A stretch of DNA of 52,055 nt from Chloroflexota bacterium. GTDB lineage: Bacteria > Chloroflexota > Anaerolineae > Aggregatilineales > Phototrophicaceae. The notes under the pieces were generated by a model. That model worked only from the letters and a program-made list of their open reading frames with translations. It searched no databases and was not told the DNA's origin. Position numbers and translations under genes: made by a program. Location of the stretch: the NCBI GenBank assembly GCA_011523545.1, contig WTGN01000075.1:1-52055 (forward strand), in the 5' to 3' direction. Shown piece by piece: positions 8,418-15,497 of the stretch; position 1 is the stretch's first letter, and the number at the start of each line of letters is the position of its first letter.

Positions 8418-8481
8418 GCGACAATGCCGCGGCCCACGCAAAATACGTTGCAACCCGCCGTGTCCATAGCTCCCCCTCCCT
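8418..8481 (+). repeat. 64-base dispersed repeat, copy 1
   Basis: This segment aligns without gaps to 51957-52020 at roughly three quarters identity, including an identical 19-base block TGTCCATAGCTCCCCCTCC. Both copies lie just downstream of a stop codon. Confidence 0.7.
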
Positions 8482-8499
8482 AGCTCGCTGGGGAGGGGG
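8472..8499. repeat. GC-rich hairpin
   Basis: CCCCCTCCC (8472-8480) pairs perfectly with GGGAGGGGG (8491-8499) around a ten-base loop. There is no T run after it, so a rho-independent terminator role is uncertain. Confidence 0.5.
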
Positions 8500-8680
8500 C
8501 CGGGAGGTGGGGTTGGGTGCCCGCAGGCGCTGTCGCATATCTGATGTGTGTGCGGGCGAGCCGGTGGTTCGCCACCAACATGATCACATTTGATTTTAAA
8601 AGTCGACACGGTGTGCGGTGTGATGTATGCGGGCGACATGACAGGCCCCCCGGCGAAGGCCTGCCGTAAACAGTTTGTCC

Positions 8681-8709
8681 TTGACATCCGCCGCCCGCCG
8701 CTCTACACT
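8681..8709 (+). promoter_or_regulatory. Promoter of tRNA-Phe
   Basis: A perfect TTGACA at 8681-8686, a 17-base GC-rich spacer and TACACT at 8704-8709, ending 12 bases before the tRNA. One of the clearest promoters in the window. Confidence 0.8.
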
Positions 8710-8721
8710 CGACAATCCTAG

Positions 8722-8794
8722 GCCGAGATAGCTCAGTTGGTAGAGCGTCGCACTGAAAATGCGGGTGTCCCCAGTTCAAGTCTGGGTCTCGGCA
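8722..8794 (+). tRNA. tRNA-Phe (anticodon GAA)
   Basis: A 73-base cloverleaf: acceptor GCCGAGA / TCTCGGC with discriminator A, D arm with AGCTC...GAGC, anticodon loop CTGAAAA giving GAA, variable loop GGTGTC, and T arm CCCAG-TTCAAGT-CTGGG. CCA is not encoded. Confidence 0.96.
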
Positions 8795-8800
8795 CAAGAC

Positions 8801-8826
8801 AACTCACCAACTCGGTGAGTTTTTTT
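8801..8826 (+). terminator. Rho-independent terminator of tRNA-Phe
   Basis: ACTCACC (8802-8808) pairs with GGTGAGT (8814-8820) around a five-base loop and is followed by a run of seven T, directly downstream of the tRNA. Confidence 0.88.
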
Positions 8827-8901
8827 CTTCAGGCCCCGTGTCATAGTCTTTCCTATATTCTGATGAACTTGCCAGATTCCGTCTGAAATCACTGCGAAAT
8901 C

Positions 8902-8976
8902 TGTAGGGGCGAGACTTGTCTCGCCCTAAAGCGCGCACAATCAAAAGCGCGGGCGTCTCAGCGAGACGCCCCTACA
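8902..8976. repeat. Palindromic repeat family, complete unit (TIR-like ends TGTAGGGGC / GCCCCTACA)
   Basis: A 75-base unit with terminal inverted repeats and two internal hairpins (GGGCGAGACttGTCTCGCCC and GGGCGTCTCaGCGAGACGCCC). The same design recurs at 10271, 45582 and elsewhere. No coding capacity; MITE- or REP-like. Confidence 0.85.
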
Positions 8977-9069
8977 ATGTTCCTTGTACCTTTGCATTAC
9001 ATTATTGGTACTGCGTCCGCTTCGTGTGGCTGGTAGGATTAAGCGCAGTCCGCGAGAATTGAGCTGACT

Positions 9070-10251
9070 ATGAAAACTATCCTGCTCATATCGCGCTGCC
9101 CGCCTTACCCCATCCACCTGGGCGACCGGCTGATAATCTGGCATTTGGCGCGGGAATTGTCGCGCCGCGGCTATAGCATTGACCTGTTGGCGCTCTATGA
9201 GCGGGAAGACGATCCTGGGCGGCAAGCCGAATACGCGCCGTTTTTCCGCCATATCCAACTGATTCCGGAAACGCGGCGCAGCCCCTTGTCGCTGCTGCGG
9301 CGCTTGGCACTGCCATCAGCCCGCTTCGCAAACGCGGCGGCCGCGAGCTTTTGCCCGCCGCTCTGGCGCGCCATCGCCGAGAGCCTGAAGCGCCATGAGT
9401 ATGACCTGGTTCACTGCTTCGGCTCGGTCAGCGTTTATGAGTTTCATCCGCTGATTGCCCATTTGCCGAATCTGATCACCCCCTATGAATCGCATTCGCT
9501 CTATCTGGCTTCGGCCGCCCGGCGTGGCCAGCTTGGCGCGCGCTTGCGCCTGCCCATCGCCCGCCGCTTCGAAAGCTTCATGTTCAAGCCCTACGACCGC
9601 AGCGTTGTGATCGCCGAAGCCGACCGGGGGGCGCTGCTTCAGTTGGAGGCGGCGGAGCGTATCGATGTGATTCCCAACGGCATCGAGCTCAAGCGCTTTC
9701 AGCCCCGCCATGATGGACGTGATGCCCATCGCCTGCTCTTCGTCGGCAATTTCGATTACGCGCCCAATCAAGATGCCGCGCGCGTTTTGGTCGACGCGGT
9801 GCTGCCGCAGGTCCGCGCGCGTATCCCCGAGGCGACGCTGCAGCTGGTGGGCTACAACCCGCCGGCCTGGATGCGCGCGTTGGCGAGTGATCATATCGAA
9901 GTGACCGGAGCGGTGCCGGATGTGGCGCCCTATCTGGCGCGCGCGAGCGTCTTCGTCTGCCCGCTGCGCATCGGCGCCGGCTTGAAGAACAAAGTGCTGG
10001 AGGCGCTGGCCATGGGCATCCCCGTCCTGGCGACGCCGCTCAGCGTCGATGGCATCAACGTGGTCAACGGCGAATCCGCCATCATCGCGCCCGTTGACCA
10101 GTTCGCGGCGGAAACGGCGCGCCTGCTGGGTGATGAAGCGCTGCGGAATCGCCTCTCGCTTAACGGCAGAGCGCTCGTCGAAGCCGAATACAGCTGGGAA
10201 AAAACGGCTTCCAGCTATGAACAGCTATACCGCGAGATCTGTCCGTCTTAA
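9070..10251 (+). CDS. Glycosyltransferase family 4
   Basis: A 393-residue GT-B fold transferase of the GT4 type. The N-terminal Rossmann domain begins with KTILLISRCPPYPIHLGDR, and the C-terminal domain begins near residue 215 (DAHRLLFVGNFDYAPN) and holds the donor-binding region RIGAGLKNKVLEALAMG, with the family EX7E-type acidic position in the E of KVLEA. The sequence resembles transferases that use nucleotide sugars in exopolysaccharide or cell-wall glycan synthesis (the TIGR03087 / stp1 type); donor and acceptor cannot be told. The protein is cytosolic or membrane-associated without helices. The gene stands alone between two copies of the palindromic repeat. Confidence 0.9.
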   Translation: MKTILLISRCPPYPIHLGDRLIIWHLARELSRRGYSIDLLALYEREDDPGRQAEYAPFFRHIQLIPETRRSPLSLLRRLALPSARFANAAAASFCPPLWRAIAESLKRHEYDLVHCFGSVSVYEFHPLIAHLPNLITPYESHSLYLASAARRGQLGARLRLPIARRFESFMFKPYDRSVVIAEADRGALLQLEAAERIDVIPNGIELKRFQPRHDGRDAHRLLFVGNFDYAPNQDAARVLVDAVLPQVRARIPEATLQLVGYNPPAWMRALASDHIEVTGAVPDVAPYLARASVFVCPLRIGAGLKNKVLEALAMGIPVLATPLSVDGINVVNGESAIIAPVDQFAAETARLLGDEALRNRLSLNGRALVEAEYSWEKTASSYEQLYREICPS

Positions 10252-10270
10252 TCCCCACCCAGGCGAAACC

Positions 10271-10346
10271 TGTAGGGGCGACTTATCAAGTCGCCCGAAA
10301 GTGGCTCGTTTCATGACGACGGGCGACCAGGTTGGTCGCCCCTACA
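10271..10346. repeat. Palindromic repeat family, complete unit
   Basis: A 76-base unit with ends TGTAGGGGCGAC / GTCGCCCCTACA and two internal perfect palindromes: GGGCGACTTatcAAGTCGCCC and GGGCGACCAggTTGGTCGCCC. It lies 20 bases after the GT4 stop, between convergent genes. Confidence 0.88.
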
Positions 10347-10412
10347 CGTTCTTGCTGTGCGAAGTTGGTGATTTTCTGTGAACCAAGTCCAGACTGGCCA
10401 GCGGCTGCCGGA

Positions 10413-11498
10413 TCAGATGATCATGAGTTGGTCGCGCGCGGGCAACGGCGGGAAGGGCGCCGCCGGGGGCGTCTGATACCAGTAAGCCACCGAAGCGATG
10501 TCATCCTGCAAGGGCAGGTAGCGTCGGTTGTAACCCCAGCCCAGCGCTTGCATCGTCACGCGCAGGTCGGTTTCAAAGCGAACCGGATCCATGATATGCC
10601 AGCGATACATGCCCATGCGCAGCTGGGAGCGATAATCGTTATCCGGGCGGATCACCTGGTGGAAGCCGGCGTAGGGCGTGGTGAATGCCACATAACCCTC
10701 GTTGTGCCGCGGGCTGGGGTCGAAATTGTAGGAGCCGCAAAAATAATCTTCCGTGCCGGTGCCGCAGATCGTCGGATATTCATCGCCGTCGATGTAGAAT
10801 TTGATTTCGCCCTCGCCCCACCAGCCACCGTTGTTCGAGCCCCAGGCCATATATGTGCCGACATAATGCCCGCGCCCTTCAATGCCATCCACGATGGTGT
10901 AGACGTCCTTGTAGGGCAAGGGATTGACGCGCCGGAACTGGGCGTGGAAGTAAGCGGCGTCTTCCGGCACGTCGGTCAAGGTGTAGTTGACCTGGTAGTA
11001 GAGCGTCATTTCTTCTTCGGCGATATTGCTCATGGTGATGCGGCAATGCCGGCGGAAGGGCATCTCCCAATAGGAGTTGAAAGCGCTGCCCGGGTTGACG
11101 CAGATGGGCAGCGAGGTCAGCTGGGCGTATTCGCCCCAGCCAACGCCGAAGAAATCGCCCACCGGGCATTCGACCGCCGGCTGCTCGCTCCCGTCCCAAT
11201 AGACACGCAGGATCGAGTAACGCCAATTGCCGGTCGGCGTCAGCCAGATCTGCTGGATCGCGCCGGGCCCGGCGATGTCGGCGATGGTGAAAGTCTCGCC
11301 AGCGGCGATGCGCACCGATGGCGATACCTTCCAGCCCCGGCCCAGGTCGCGCGCGGGAATGGCGCCGGTGCCTTCAGTGGCCATGCCGCCCGCTCCGGCC
11401 GCGCCGTCGAAATTCTCCGCGCTGATCGAGCGTGATCTGGCGCTTGACAAGCGCGACAGGTTGCCCAGGTGCATGCCCAATCCGTTGAAGCTGGTCAT
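10413..11498 (-). CDS. DUF2961 / GH172-like glycoside hydrolase
   Basis: A 361-residue protein of the DUF2961 family, now classed as glycoside hydrolase family 172, whose studied members act on fructofuranose or arabinofuranose linkages. It is rich in beta strands; the motif region WWGEGEIKFYIDG...GTGTEDYF is diagnostic. Glu229 and Glu250 are 21 residues apart, the spacing I recall for the catalytic pair of the Bifidobacterium enzyme. There is no signal peptide, so it would act inside the cell or leave by another route. The start at 11498 has AGGAG seven bases upstream. No transporter or other sugar gene is linked. Activity on a specific furanoside is inference. Confidence 0.85.
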   Translation of the reverse strand: MTSFNGLGMHLGNLSRLSSARSRSISAENFDGAAGAGGMATEGTGAIPARDLGRGWKVSPSVRIAAGETFTIADIAGPGAIQQIWLTPTGNWRYSILRVYWDGSEQPAVECPVGDFFGVGWGEYAQLTSLPICVNPGSAFNSYWEMPFRRHCRITMSNIAEEEMTLYYQVNYTLTDVPEDAAYFHAQFRRVNPLPYKDVYTIVDGIEGRGHYVGTYMAWGSNNGGWWGEGEIKFYIDGDEYPTICGTGTEDYFCGSYNFDPSPRHNEGYVAFTTPYAGFHQVIRPDNDYRSQLRMGMYRWHIMDPVRFETDLRVTMQALGWGYNRRYLPLQDDIASVAYWYQTPPAAPFPPLPARDQLMII

Positions 11499-11532
11499 TG
11501 TTTTCTCCTTTTATATGTAGATTTCTTAGGTG

Positions 11533-11600
11533 TGTGACTCACAGAGTCGCCCCTACAAATTATCGCGCGTCGGCGGGCGACCTGATAGCTCGCCCCTACA
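11533..11600. repeat. Palindromic repeat family, two partial units
   Basis: Two half-units in tandem, each ending in CGCCCCTACA (11557 and 11600). The second holds GGGCGAcctgataGCTCGCCC. They lie between the starts of a minus-strand gene and the end of the next, so may carry or lie near a promoter. Confidence 0.7.
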
Positions 11601-11644
11601 GATTCTGTTTCTTGGCGAGAGACGCGCAAAGAGCCCCTCCGTCT

Positions 11645-12211
11645 CTACGGGGTAGGGGTGGGGGCGCCCGCCAGGTTATCGAAATGCAACTGAAAAACAG
11701 CGCAGACATCCGGGTGCGAGCCGGCGTAAATGTAGCTGACCGTGTCGCCGTCGTAGCTTAAGGTGCCGGCGCTGGCGCAGGGCTCGATGGCGAAGGTCTG
11801 CGCGCTGGCCGCATCCTCCTGCCCGCCCAAGGCGCAATTGATGAGCTCCTGGCTGACGCGCGACTGGTTGATGACCAGCGCCGCGCCGACCTTGGGCGCC
11901 GTCAGCGTCGAATCGCTCTGCTGATACCAGCGCGCCGCCAGGGCGCCCCGATCCTGAAAGCACTGCAAGATCTGTTCCGCTTTGGCGATGGCCGCGGTGA
12001 TGCCGAATTGGCCGCCCATCAAGGCCGCCCCGCCCAAAGCGGCAAAGGCGCTGTCGATGGAGGTATCCACATCGGTGGCGGTATAACCGGCGAGATTGGG
12101 CAGCAAACGCTGGGCCGAACTGGCGTCGTCTGCTTCGTTGCCCGTATCGCCGCAAGCCGCCAGCAATGGCAGCAGCAATAGCAGCAAAGCGAGGGGTCGC
12201 AGGAAATCCAA
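11645..12211 (-). CDS. Putative lipoprotein
   Basis: I choose the TTG at 12211 as start, since GGAGG stands nine bases upstream and it places a basic residue and hydrophobic stretch (LRPLALLLLLLPLLAAC) exactly as a lipoprotein signal; in-frame ATG codons further up would bury the signal. The lipobox LAAC predicts lipidation at Cys and surface anchoring. The mature protein, about 170 residues, contains several Cys and a repetitive Ala/Gln-rich helical middle. I do not recognise its fold. The C-terminus ends in PTPTP and is encoded close to a GC-rich repeat. Confidence 0.75.
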   Translation of the reverse strand: MDFLRPLALLLLLLPLLAACGDTGNEADDASSAQRLLPNLAGYTATDVDTSIDSAFAALGGAALMGGQFGITAAIAKAEQILQCFQDRGALAARWYQQSDSTLTAPKVGAALVINQSRVSQELINCALGGQEDAASAQTFAIEPCASAGTLSYDGDTVSYIYAGSHPDVCAVFQLHFDNLAGAPTPTP

Positions 12212-12364
12212 GTTGGAGCGCCTCCAACAATCGATTGCTTCGTCAAACATTCTAGCAGGCATTCATCAACGAGGCACAGCAGACACCGAGTTTTTTCTCG
12301 CTGCACTCGCCGGACACAGTGGTACAATCAGCGGCGCGAAAAGCGAAACAGGAATGGAGAGGCG

Positions 12365-13177
12365 ATGAAACTTCTGCGCTATGCCATCGGAGAACAGACC
12401 TATTGCGGCGTATTGAGCGGCGATGAAATCATGCGGCTTGGCATTCGCGACTTACGCGCGCTGATGATGCCCGACGCCGCATTTGTGGAGACGGGCGTCC
12501 TCGACAAGCTGGGGGACGCGCGCGTCCTGCCGCCACTGATGCCCGGCAAGATCCTCGCCATCGGCCGCAACTACGCCGAGCACGCCCGCGAGCTGGAAAA
12601 CGAAGTACCGAGCGAGCCGCTGGTCTTCGCCATCATGCCAAGCGCGGTCATCGGCGACGGCGACATCATCGAATGGGAAGCCGAAATGACGGCCCAGGTG
12701 GATTGGGAAGGCGAGCTGGCCGTCATTATTGGGCAAACGGCGCGCAAAGTCTCGGAGGCGGAGGCGCAGGATTTTGTCTTCGGCTACACCGTCGCCAACG
12801 ATATCTCGGCGCGCGACCTGCAAAGCCGCGACAAGCAATGGACGCGCGCCAAGGGGCTGGACACGTTCTGCCCGCTGGGCCCCGCCGTCGTCAGCGCCGA
12901 TGCCATCCCCGACCCGCAAAACCTGCGCATCGTCACGACCGTCGACGGCGTCGAGAAGCAAAATGGCTCGACCGCCGACATGATCTTCGATGTGCGCTCC
13001 CTGATTGCCTATCTGTCGCGCGCCTTCACGCTGCAGCCGGGCGATGTCATCTTGACCGGGACGCCGTCGGGCGTCGGCAAAGCGCAGAATCCGCCGCAAT
13101 TTCTGGGCGATGGCAGCGTCGTCAGCGTGGAGATCGATCCTTTAGGCAAATTGACGAATCACTGTCGGGTGTTATAA
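12365..13177 (+). CDS. Fumarylacetoacetate hydrolase (FAH) family protein
   Basis: A 270-residue FAH-fold enzyme with an N-terminal subdomain (residues 1-60) and the FAH core. Metal ligands are visible as E115-G-E117 (DWEGELAVII) and Asp146 (VANDISARD); IGRNYAEHA and the late GTPSGVG are hallmark segments. The family includes 2-hydroxyhepta-dienedioate isomerases, fumarylpyruvate and acylpyruvate hydrolases and oxaloacetate decarboxylases; the exact substrate is not evident. GGAGAGG stands seven bases before the ATG. The stop codon lies inside the -10 box of the next gene's promoter. Confidence 0.92.
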   Translation: MKLLRYAIGEQTYCGVLSGDEIMRLGIRDLRALMMPDAAFVETGVLDKLGDARVLPPLMPGKILAIGRNYAEHARELENEVPSEPLVFAIMPSAVIGDGDIIEWEAEMTAQVDWEGELAVIIGQTARKVSEAEAQDFVFGYTVANDISARDLQSRDKQWTRAKGLDTFCPLGPAVVSADAIPDPQNLRIVTTVDGVEKQNGSTADMIFDVRSLIAYLSRAFTLQPGDVILTGTPSGVGKAQNPPQFLGDGSVVSVEIDPLGKLTNHCRVL

Positions 13178-13178
13178 T
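13151..13178 (+). promoter_or_regulatory. Promoter of the small membrane protein gene
   Basis: TTGACG at 13151-13156, a 16-base spacer and a perfect TATAAT at 13173-13178. The -10 box contains the TAA stop codon of the FAH gene, so the two are packed end to end. Confidence 0.65.
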
Positions 13179-13208
13179 GGGCGCAAACCGAAAGATGGGG
13201 GACTATCG

Positions 13209-13439
13209 ATGGCGAGCGCTGGGAATACAATGCAGCAAGAAGCGTCGATGTTGGAGCGGGTAACTAAAGTGGAAACTACCGTAGACAGGGTACTTCCGCA
13301 CTTCGCTACCAAGTCGGACTTGGAGCGGACTACGCGCCTAATCATCATGTGGGTGATCGCAACTCAGCTTGCGGTAATGGGCATGATGGTAACGTTGTTT
13401 GGAATTGCCGTTGCCTTGGTTCTGCATTTCGCGCAATAA
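13209..13439 (+). CDS. Small single-helix membrane protein
   Basis: A 76-residue protein with a helical, charged N-terminal half (MLERVTKVETTVDRVLPHFATKSDLERTTR) and one long C-terminal hydrophobic segment (LIIMWVIATQLAVMGMMVTLFGIAVALVLHF). The layout resembles small DUF1640/haemolysin-XhlA-like coiled-coil membrane proteins, whose role is unknown here. GGGGGA stands seven bases before the ATG and a strong promoter precedes it, which supports expression. Confidence 0.7.
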   Translation: MASAGNTMQQEASMLERVTKVETTVDRVLPHFATKSDLERTTRLIIMWVIATQLAVMGMMVTLFGIAVALVLHFAQ

Positions 13440-13471
13440 CGCCATTGACAGCATCGCAACTATTCCCCGCT

Positions 13472-13612
13472 ATGAACCGCATCCTATTCGCCGCTGACTG
13501 CCTGGATGTCCTGAACGACAGCACCGCCCTGCCCGACGCCTCGATTGATCTCAATCATCTGAACCTACCGCTATATAGCTATAAACGCCGCGGCGCGATG
13601 CTGGGACTGTGA
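13472..13612 (+). pseudogene. Remnant of a site-specific DNA methyltransferase N-terminus
   Basis: A 46-codon frame reads MNRILFAADCLDVLNDS...LPDASIDLNHLNLP. This closely follows the opening of N4/N6 DNA methyltransferases (PF01555), where a start such as NxLxxGDxLDVLR...LPDxSVDLIYxDPPF is usual. Where DPPF, the catalytic motif, should stand there is NLPL, and the frame ends soon after. No further methyltransferase sequence follows before the next gene at 13658. It is most simply a decayed end of a lost restriction or orphan methylase. A chance likeness over 33 residues is possible. Confidence 0.5.
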
Positions 13613-13620
13613 TATTTTCT

Positions 13621-13647
13621 CTGTGCTCTCTGCGCTCTCTGTAGTTA
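13621..13647 (+). repeat. Tandem 9-base repeat upstream of the enolase-superfamily gene
   Basis: CTGTGCTCT, CTGCGCTCT and CTGTAGTTA stand in tandem, ending 10 bases before the ATG at 13658. They occupy the place of the ribosome site, and no Shine-Dalgarno sequence is visible. Confidence 0.5.
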
Positions 13648-13657
13648 AATTCACCCC

Positions 13658-14863
13658 ATGCCAAATCCTGTCACCATTCAAGACGTAAAGGTCATCCTCA
13701 CCCAGCCGGGCAAATCGCGCCTGTGCATCGTCAAGGTCATCACCTCGGAGCCGGGGCTGTATGGCCTGGGCTGCGCCACCTTCACCCAGCGCATCTTCGC
13801 CGTCGCCGCCGCCATTGAACGCCACCTGCGTCCCTTCCTGCTCGGGCGCGATGTCGATCGCATCGAAGAAATCTGGAATATGTCGATGGTGCACGGCTAT
13901 TGGCGCAACGGGCCCGTGCTCAACAACGCCATCTCCGGCGTCGATCAAGCACTCTGGGATATCAAGGGCAAGCGCGCCGGCATGAGCGTTTGCGATCTGC
14001 TGGGCGGCAAATCGCGCCAGGCGGCCCATGTCTACGTACACGCCGACGGGCGGGACAAGCAGGAGGTCGCCGAAAACGCGCGCGCCTTTATGGAGCAGGG
14101 CTATCGCTTCATTCGCGTGCAGATGGGCGGCTATGGCGGGCAGGGCAGCCCGATGGTCAAACCCAGGCAGGCCCCGGCCGGCGCCTATTTCGACCCGCGC
14201 CATTATTGCCGTCAGATGCTCGATATGATCGCTTACGTCCGGGAAGAAGTCGGCGAAGCCATCGAACTGCTGCACGATGTTCACGAGCGCCTCGCCCCGA
14301 TCCACGCGGTCGAATTCGCCAAAGATGTCGAGCGCTTCAAGCTGTTCTTCCTGGAAGATGCCCTGGCGCCCGAGGACATCGCCTGGTTCCGCCACATTCG
14401 AAGACAATGCGCCACGCCGCTGGCCATGGGCGAGCTTTTCAATAATCCGCATGAATGGCAGCTTCTGATTCAGGAGCGATTGATCGATTTCATCCGCATG
14501 CACATCAGCCAGATGGGCGGGATCACGCCGGCGCGCAATGTCGCCATCTTCGCCGATATGTACGGGATTCGCACCGCCTGGCATGGCCCCAGCGATACCT
14601 CGCCTGTTGGCCACGCCGCCAACTTGCAGCTTGACCTCTGGCATCCCAATTTCGGCGTGCAGGAATGGTATCGCCCATCAGAACTGGATTATGAAATCTT
14701 CCCCGGTTTGCCAGTCGTCGAGGAGGGCTATCTCTATCCCAACTGCAAACCCGGCCTGGGCATCGACATCAATGAATCGTTGGCGGCCAAATACCCTTGC
14801 CAGGAGATCGTCGAGCAATGGACGCAGACGCGCCTGCCCGATGGCAGCCCGGCGCGGCCCTGA
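13658..14863 (+). CDS. Mannonate-dehydratase-like enolase superfamily enzyme (RspA/ManD group)
   Basis: A 401-residue member of the mandelate racemase/enolase superfamily. Metal ligands are Asp207 (HDVHERL), Glu233 (FLEDAL) and Glu259 (MGELFNNPHEW); the catalytic candidates are His209 and His309 (AWHGPSDTSPVGH). The whole set and the NPHEW and DTSPVGH motifs match the D-mannonate/D-gluconate dehydratase subgroup that includes RspA. Members remove water from acid sugars to give 2-keto-3-deoxy acids; many in this group have low or no mannonate activity, so the true substrate is open. No other hexuronate gene is adjacent. Confidence 0.9.
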   Translation: MPNPVTIQDVKVILTQPGKSRLCIVKVITSEPGLYGLGCATFTQRIFAVAAAIERHLRPFLLGRDVDRIEEIWNMSMVHGYWRNGPVLNNAISGVDQALWDIKGKRAGMSVCDLLGGKSRQAAHVYVHADGRDKQEVAENARAFMEQGYRFIRVQMGGYGGQGSPMVKPRQAPAGAYFDPRHYCRQMLDMIAYVREEVGEAIELLHDVHERLAPIHAVEFAKDVERFKLFFLEDALAPEDIAWFRHIRRQCATPLAMGELFNNPHEWQLLIQERLIDFIRMHISQMGGITPARNVAIFADMYGIRTAWHGPSDTSPVGHAANLQLDLWHPNFGVQEWYRPSELDYEIFPGLPVVEEGYLYPNCKPGLGIDINESLAAKYPCQEIVEQWTQTRLPDGSPARP

Positions 14864-14895
14864 GCCGAAGTTATGCATTTTCGCCTGTCGCGGAC

Positions 14896-14901
14896 TATAA
14901 T
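14896..14901 (+). promoter_or_regulatory. Perfect -10 box before the Uma2 gene
   Basis: TATAAT 28 bases before the ATG at 14929. The matching -35 region is poor (ATGCAT at about 17 bases). Confidence 0.4.
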
Positions 14902-14928
14902 GGCATTGAAGGAACGAGGAGCTTGGAC

Positions 14929-15495
14929 ATGGCTATCAATCGGCCACCCGTCATGACTGTCGAAGACTACTTCGAATGGGAACTGCAGCAGGAGCGCAAG
15001 CACGAATTCATTGATGGAGTCGTCTACGAGATGCCCGCAGTCAGCGACAATCACGATGCCATTACACTGAACATTATCTATCTTCTCTTTACCTGCCTCG
15101 ACCGGTTGCGCTTCAAATTGCGTACTGCCGAAGTGCGCGTGCAAGTCAGCCTCAGCCGCTATGTCTATCCTGATCTCACGATTGTCCGCGGCCGCCCCGC
15201 CTATGCTGACGCCAGCAAATACAATCTCATCAATCCCTATGTCGTGCTGGAAGTGACATCGCCTTCCAGCATAGATCGTGACCGACAGGAAAAACTCGAA
15301 TACTACTACGACGTGCCCTCAATCGAAGCCTGCCTCATCGTTGACCAGCATCGCGTCTGCGCAGAGTTGTACACGCGCGGACACGCCGCCTGGCAGCGCC
15401 AGGCCTTTACCAAATTGGATGATGTGATTTCGCTGGCGATGCTGGACTGTGAATTGCCGCTGGACCAAGTCTATCGCGATATCGTTTTCGATTAG
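14929..15495 (+). CDS. Uma2-family putative endonuclease (DUF820)
   Basis: A 188-residue protein of the Uma2 family, a PD-(D/E)XK-nuclease-like group abundant in cyanobacteria and Chloroflexota. Family signals: MTVEDYFEWELQQERKHEFIDGVVYEM at the N-terminus, VYPDLTIVRG (the acidic PD position), and VLEVTSPSS with the E-x-T/S pair, followed by RDRQEKLEYYYDVPSIEACLIVD. The ATG at 14929 follows ACGAGGAG at the right distance; longer frames extend into the upstream gene. The cellular role is unknown; some copies ride with mobile elements. It ends two bases before the convergent dehydrogenase gene. Confidence 0.9.
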   Translation: MAINRPPVMTVEDYFEWELQQERKHEFIDGVVYEMPAVSDNHDAITLNIIYLLFTCLDRLRFKLRTAEVRVQVSLSRYVYPDLTIVRGRPAYADASKYNLINPYVVLEVTSPSSIDRDRQEKLEYYYDVPSIEACLIVDQHRVCAELYTRGHAAWQRQAFTKLDDVISLAMLDCELPLDQVYRDIVFD

Positions 15496-15497
15496 CG

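Larger units (their letters stand above)
8410..8680. other. Intergenic region with repeat fragments before tRNA-Phe
   Basis: No gene seen. It holds one copy of a 64-base dispersed repeat (8418-8481), a GC-rich hairpin (8472-8499) and a degraded GGCGAGCC-ggt-GGTTCGCC palindrome (about 8555-8573) related to the main palindromic family. Confidence 0.6.
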
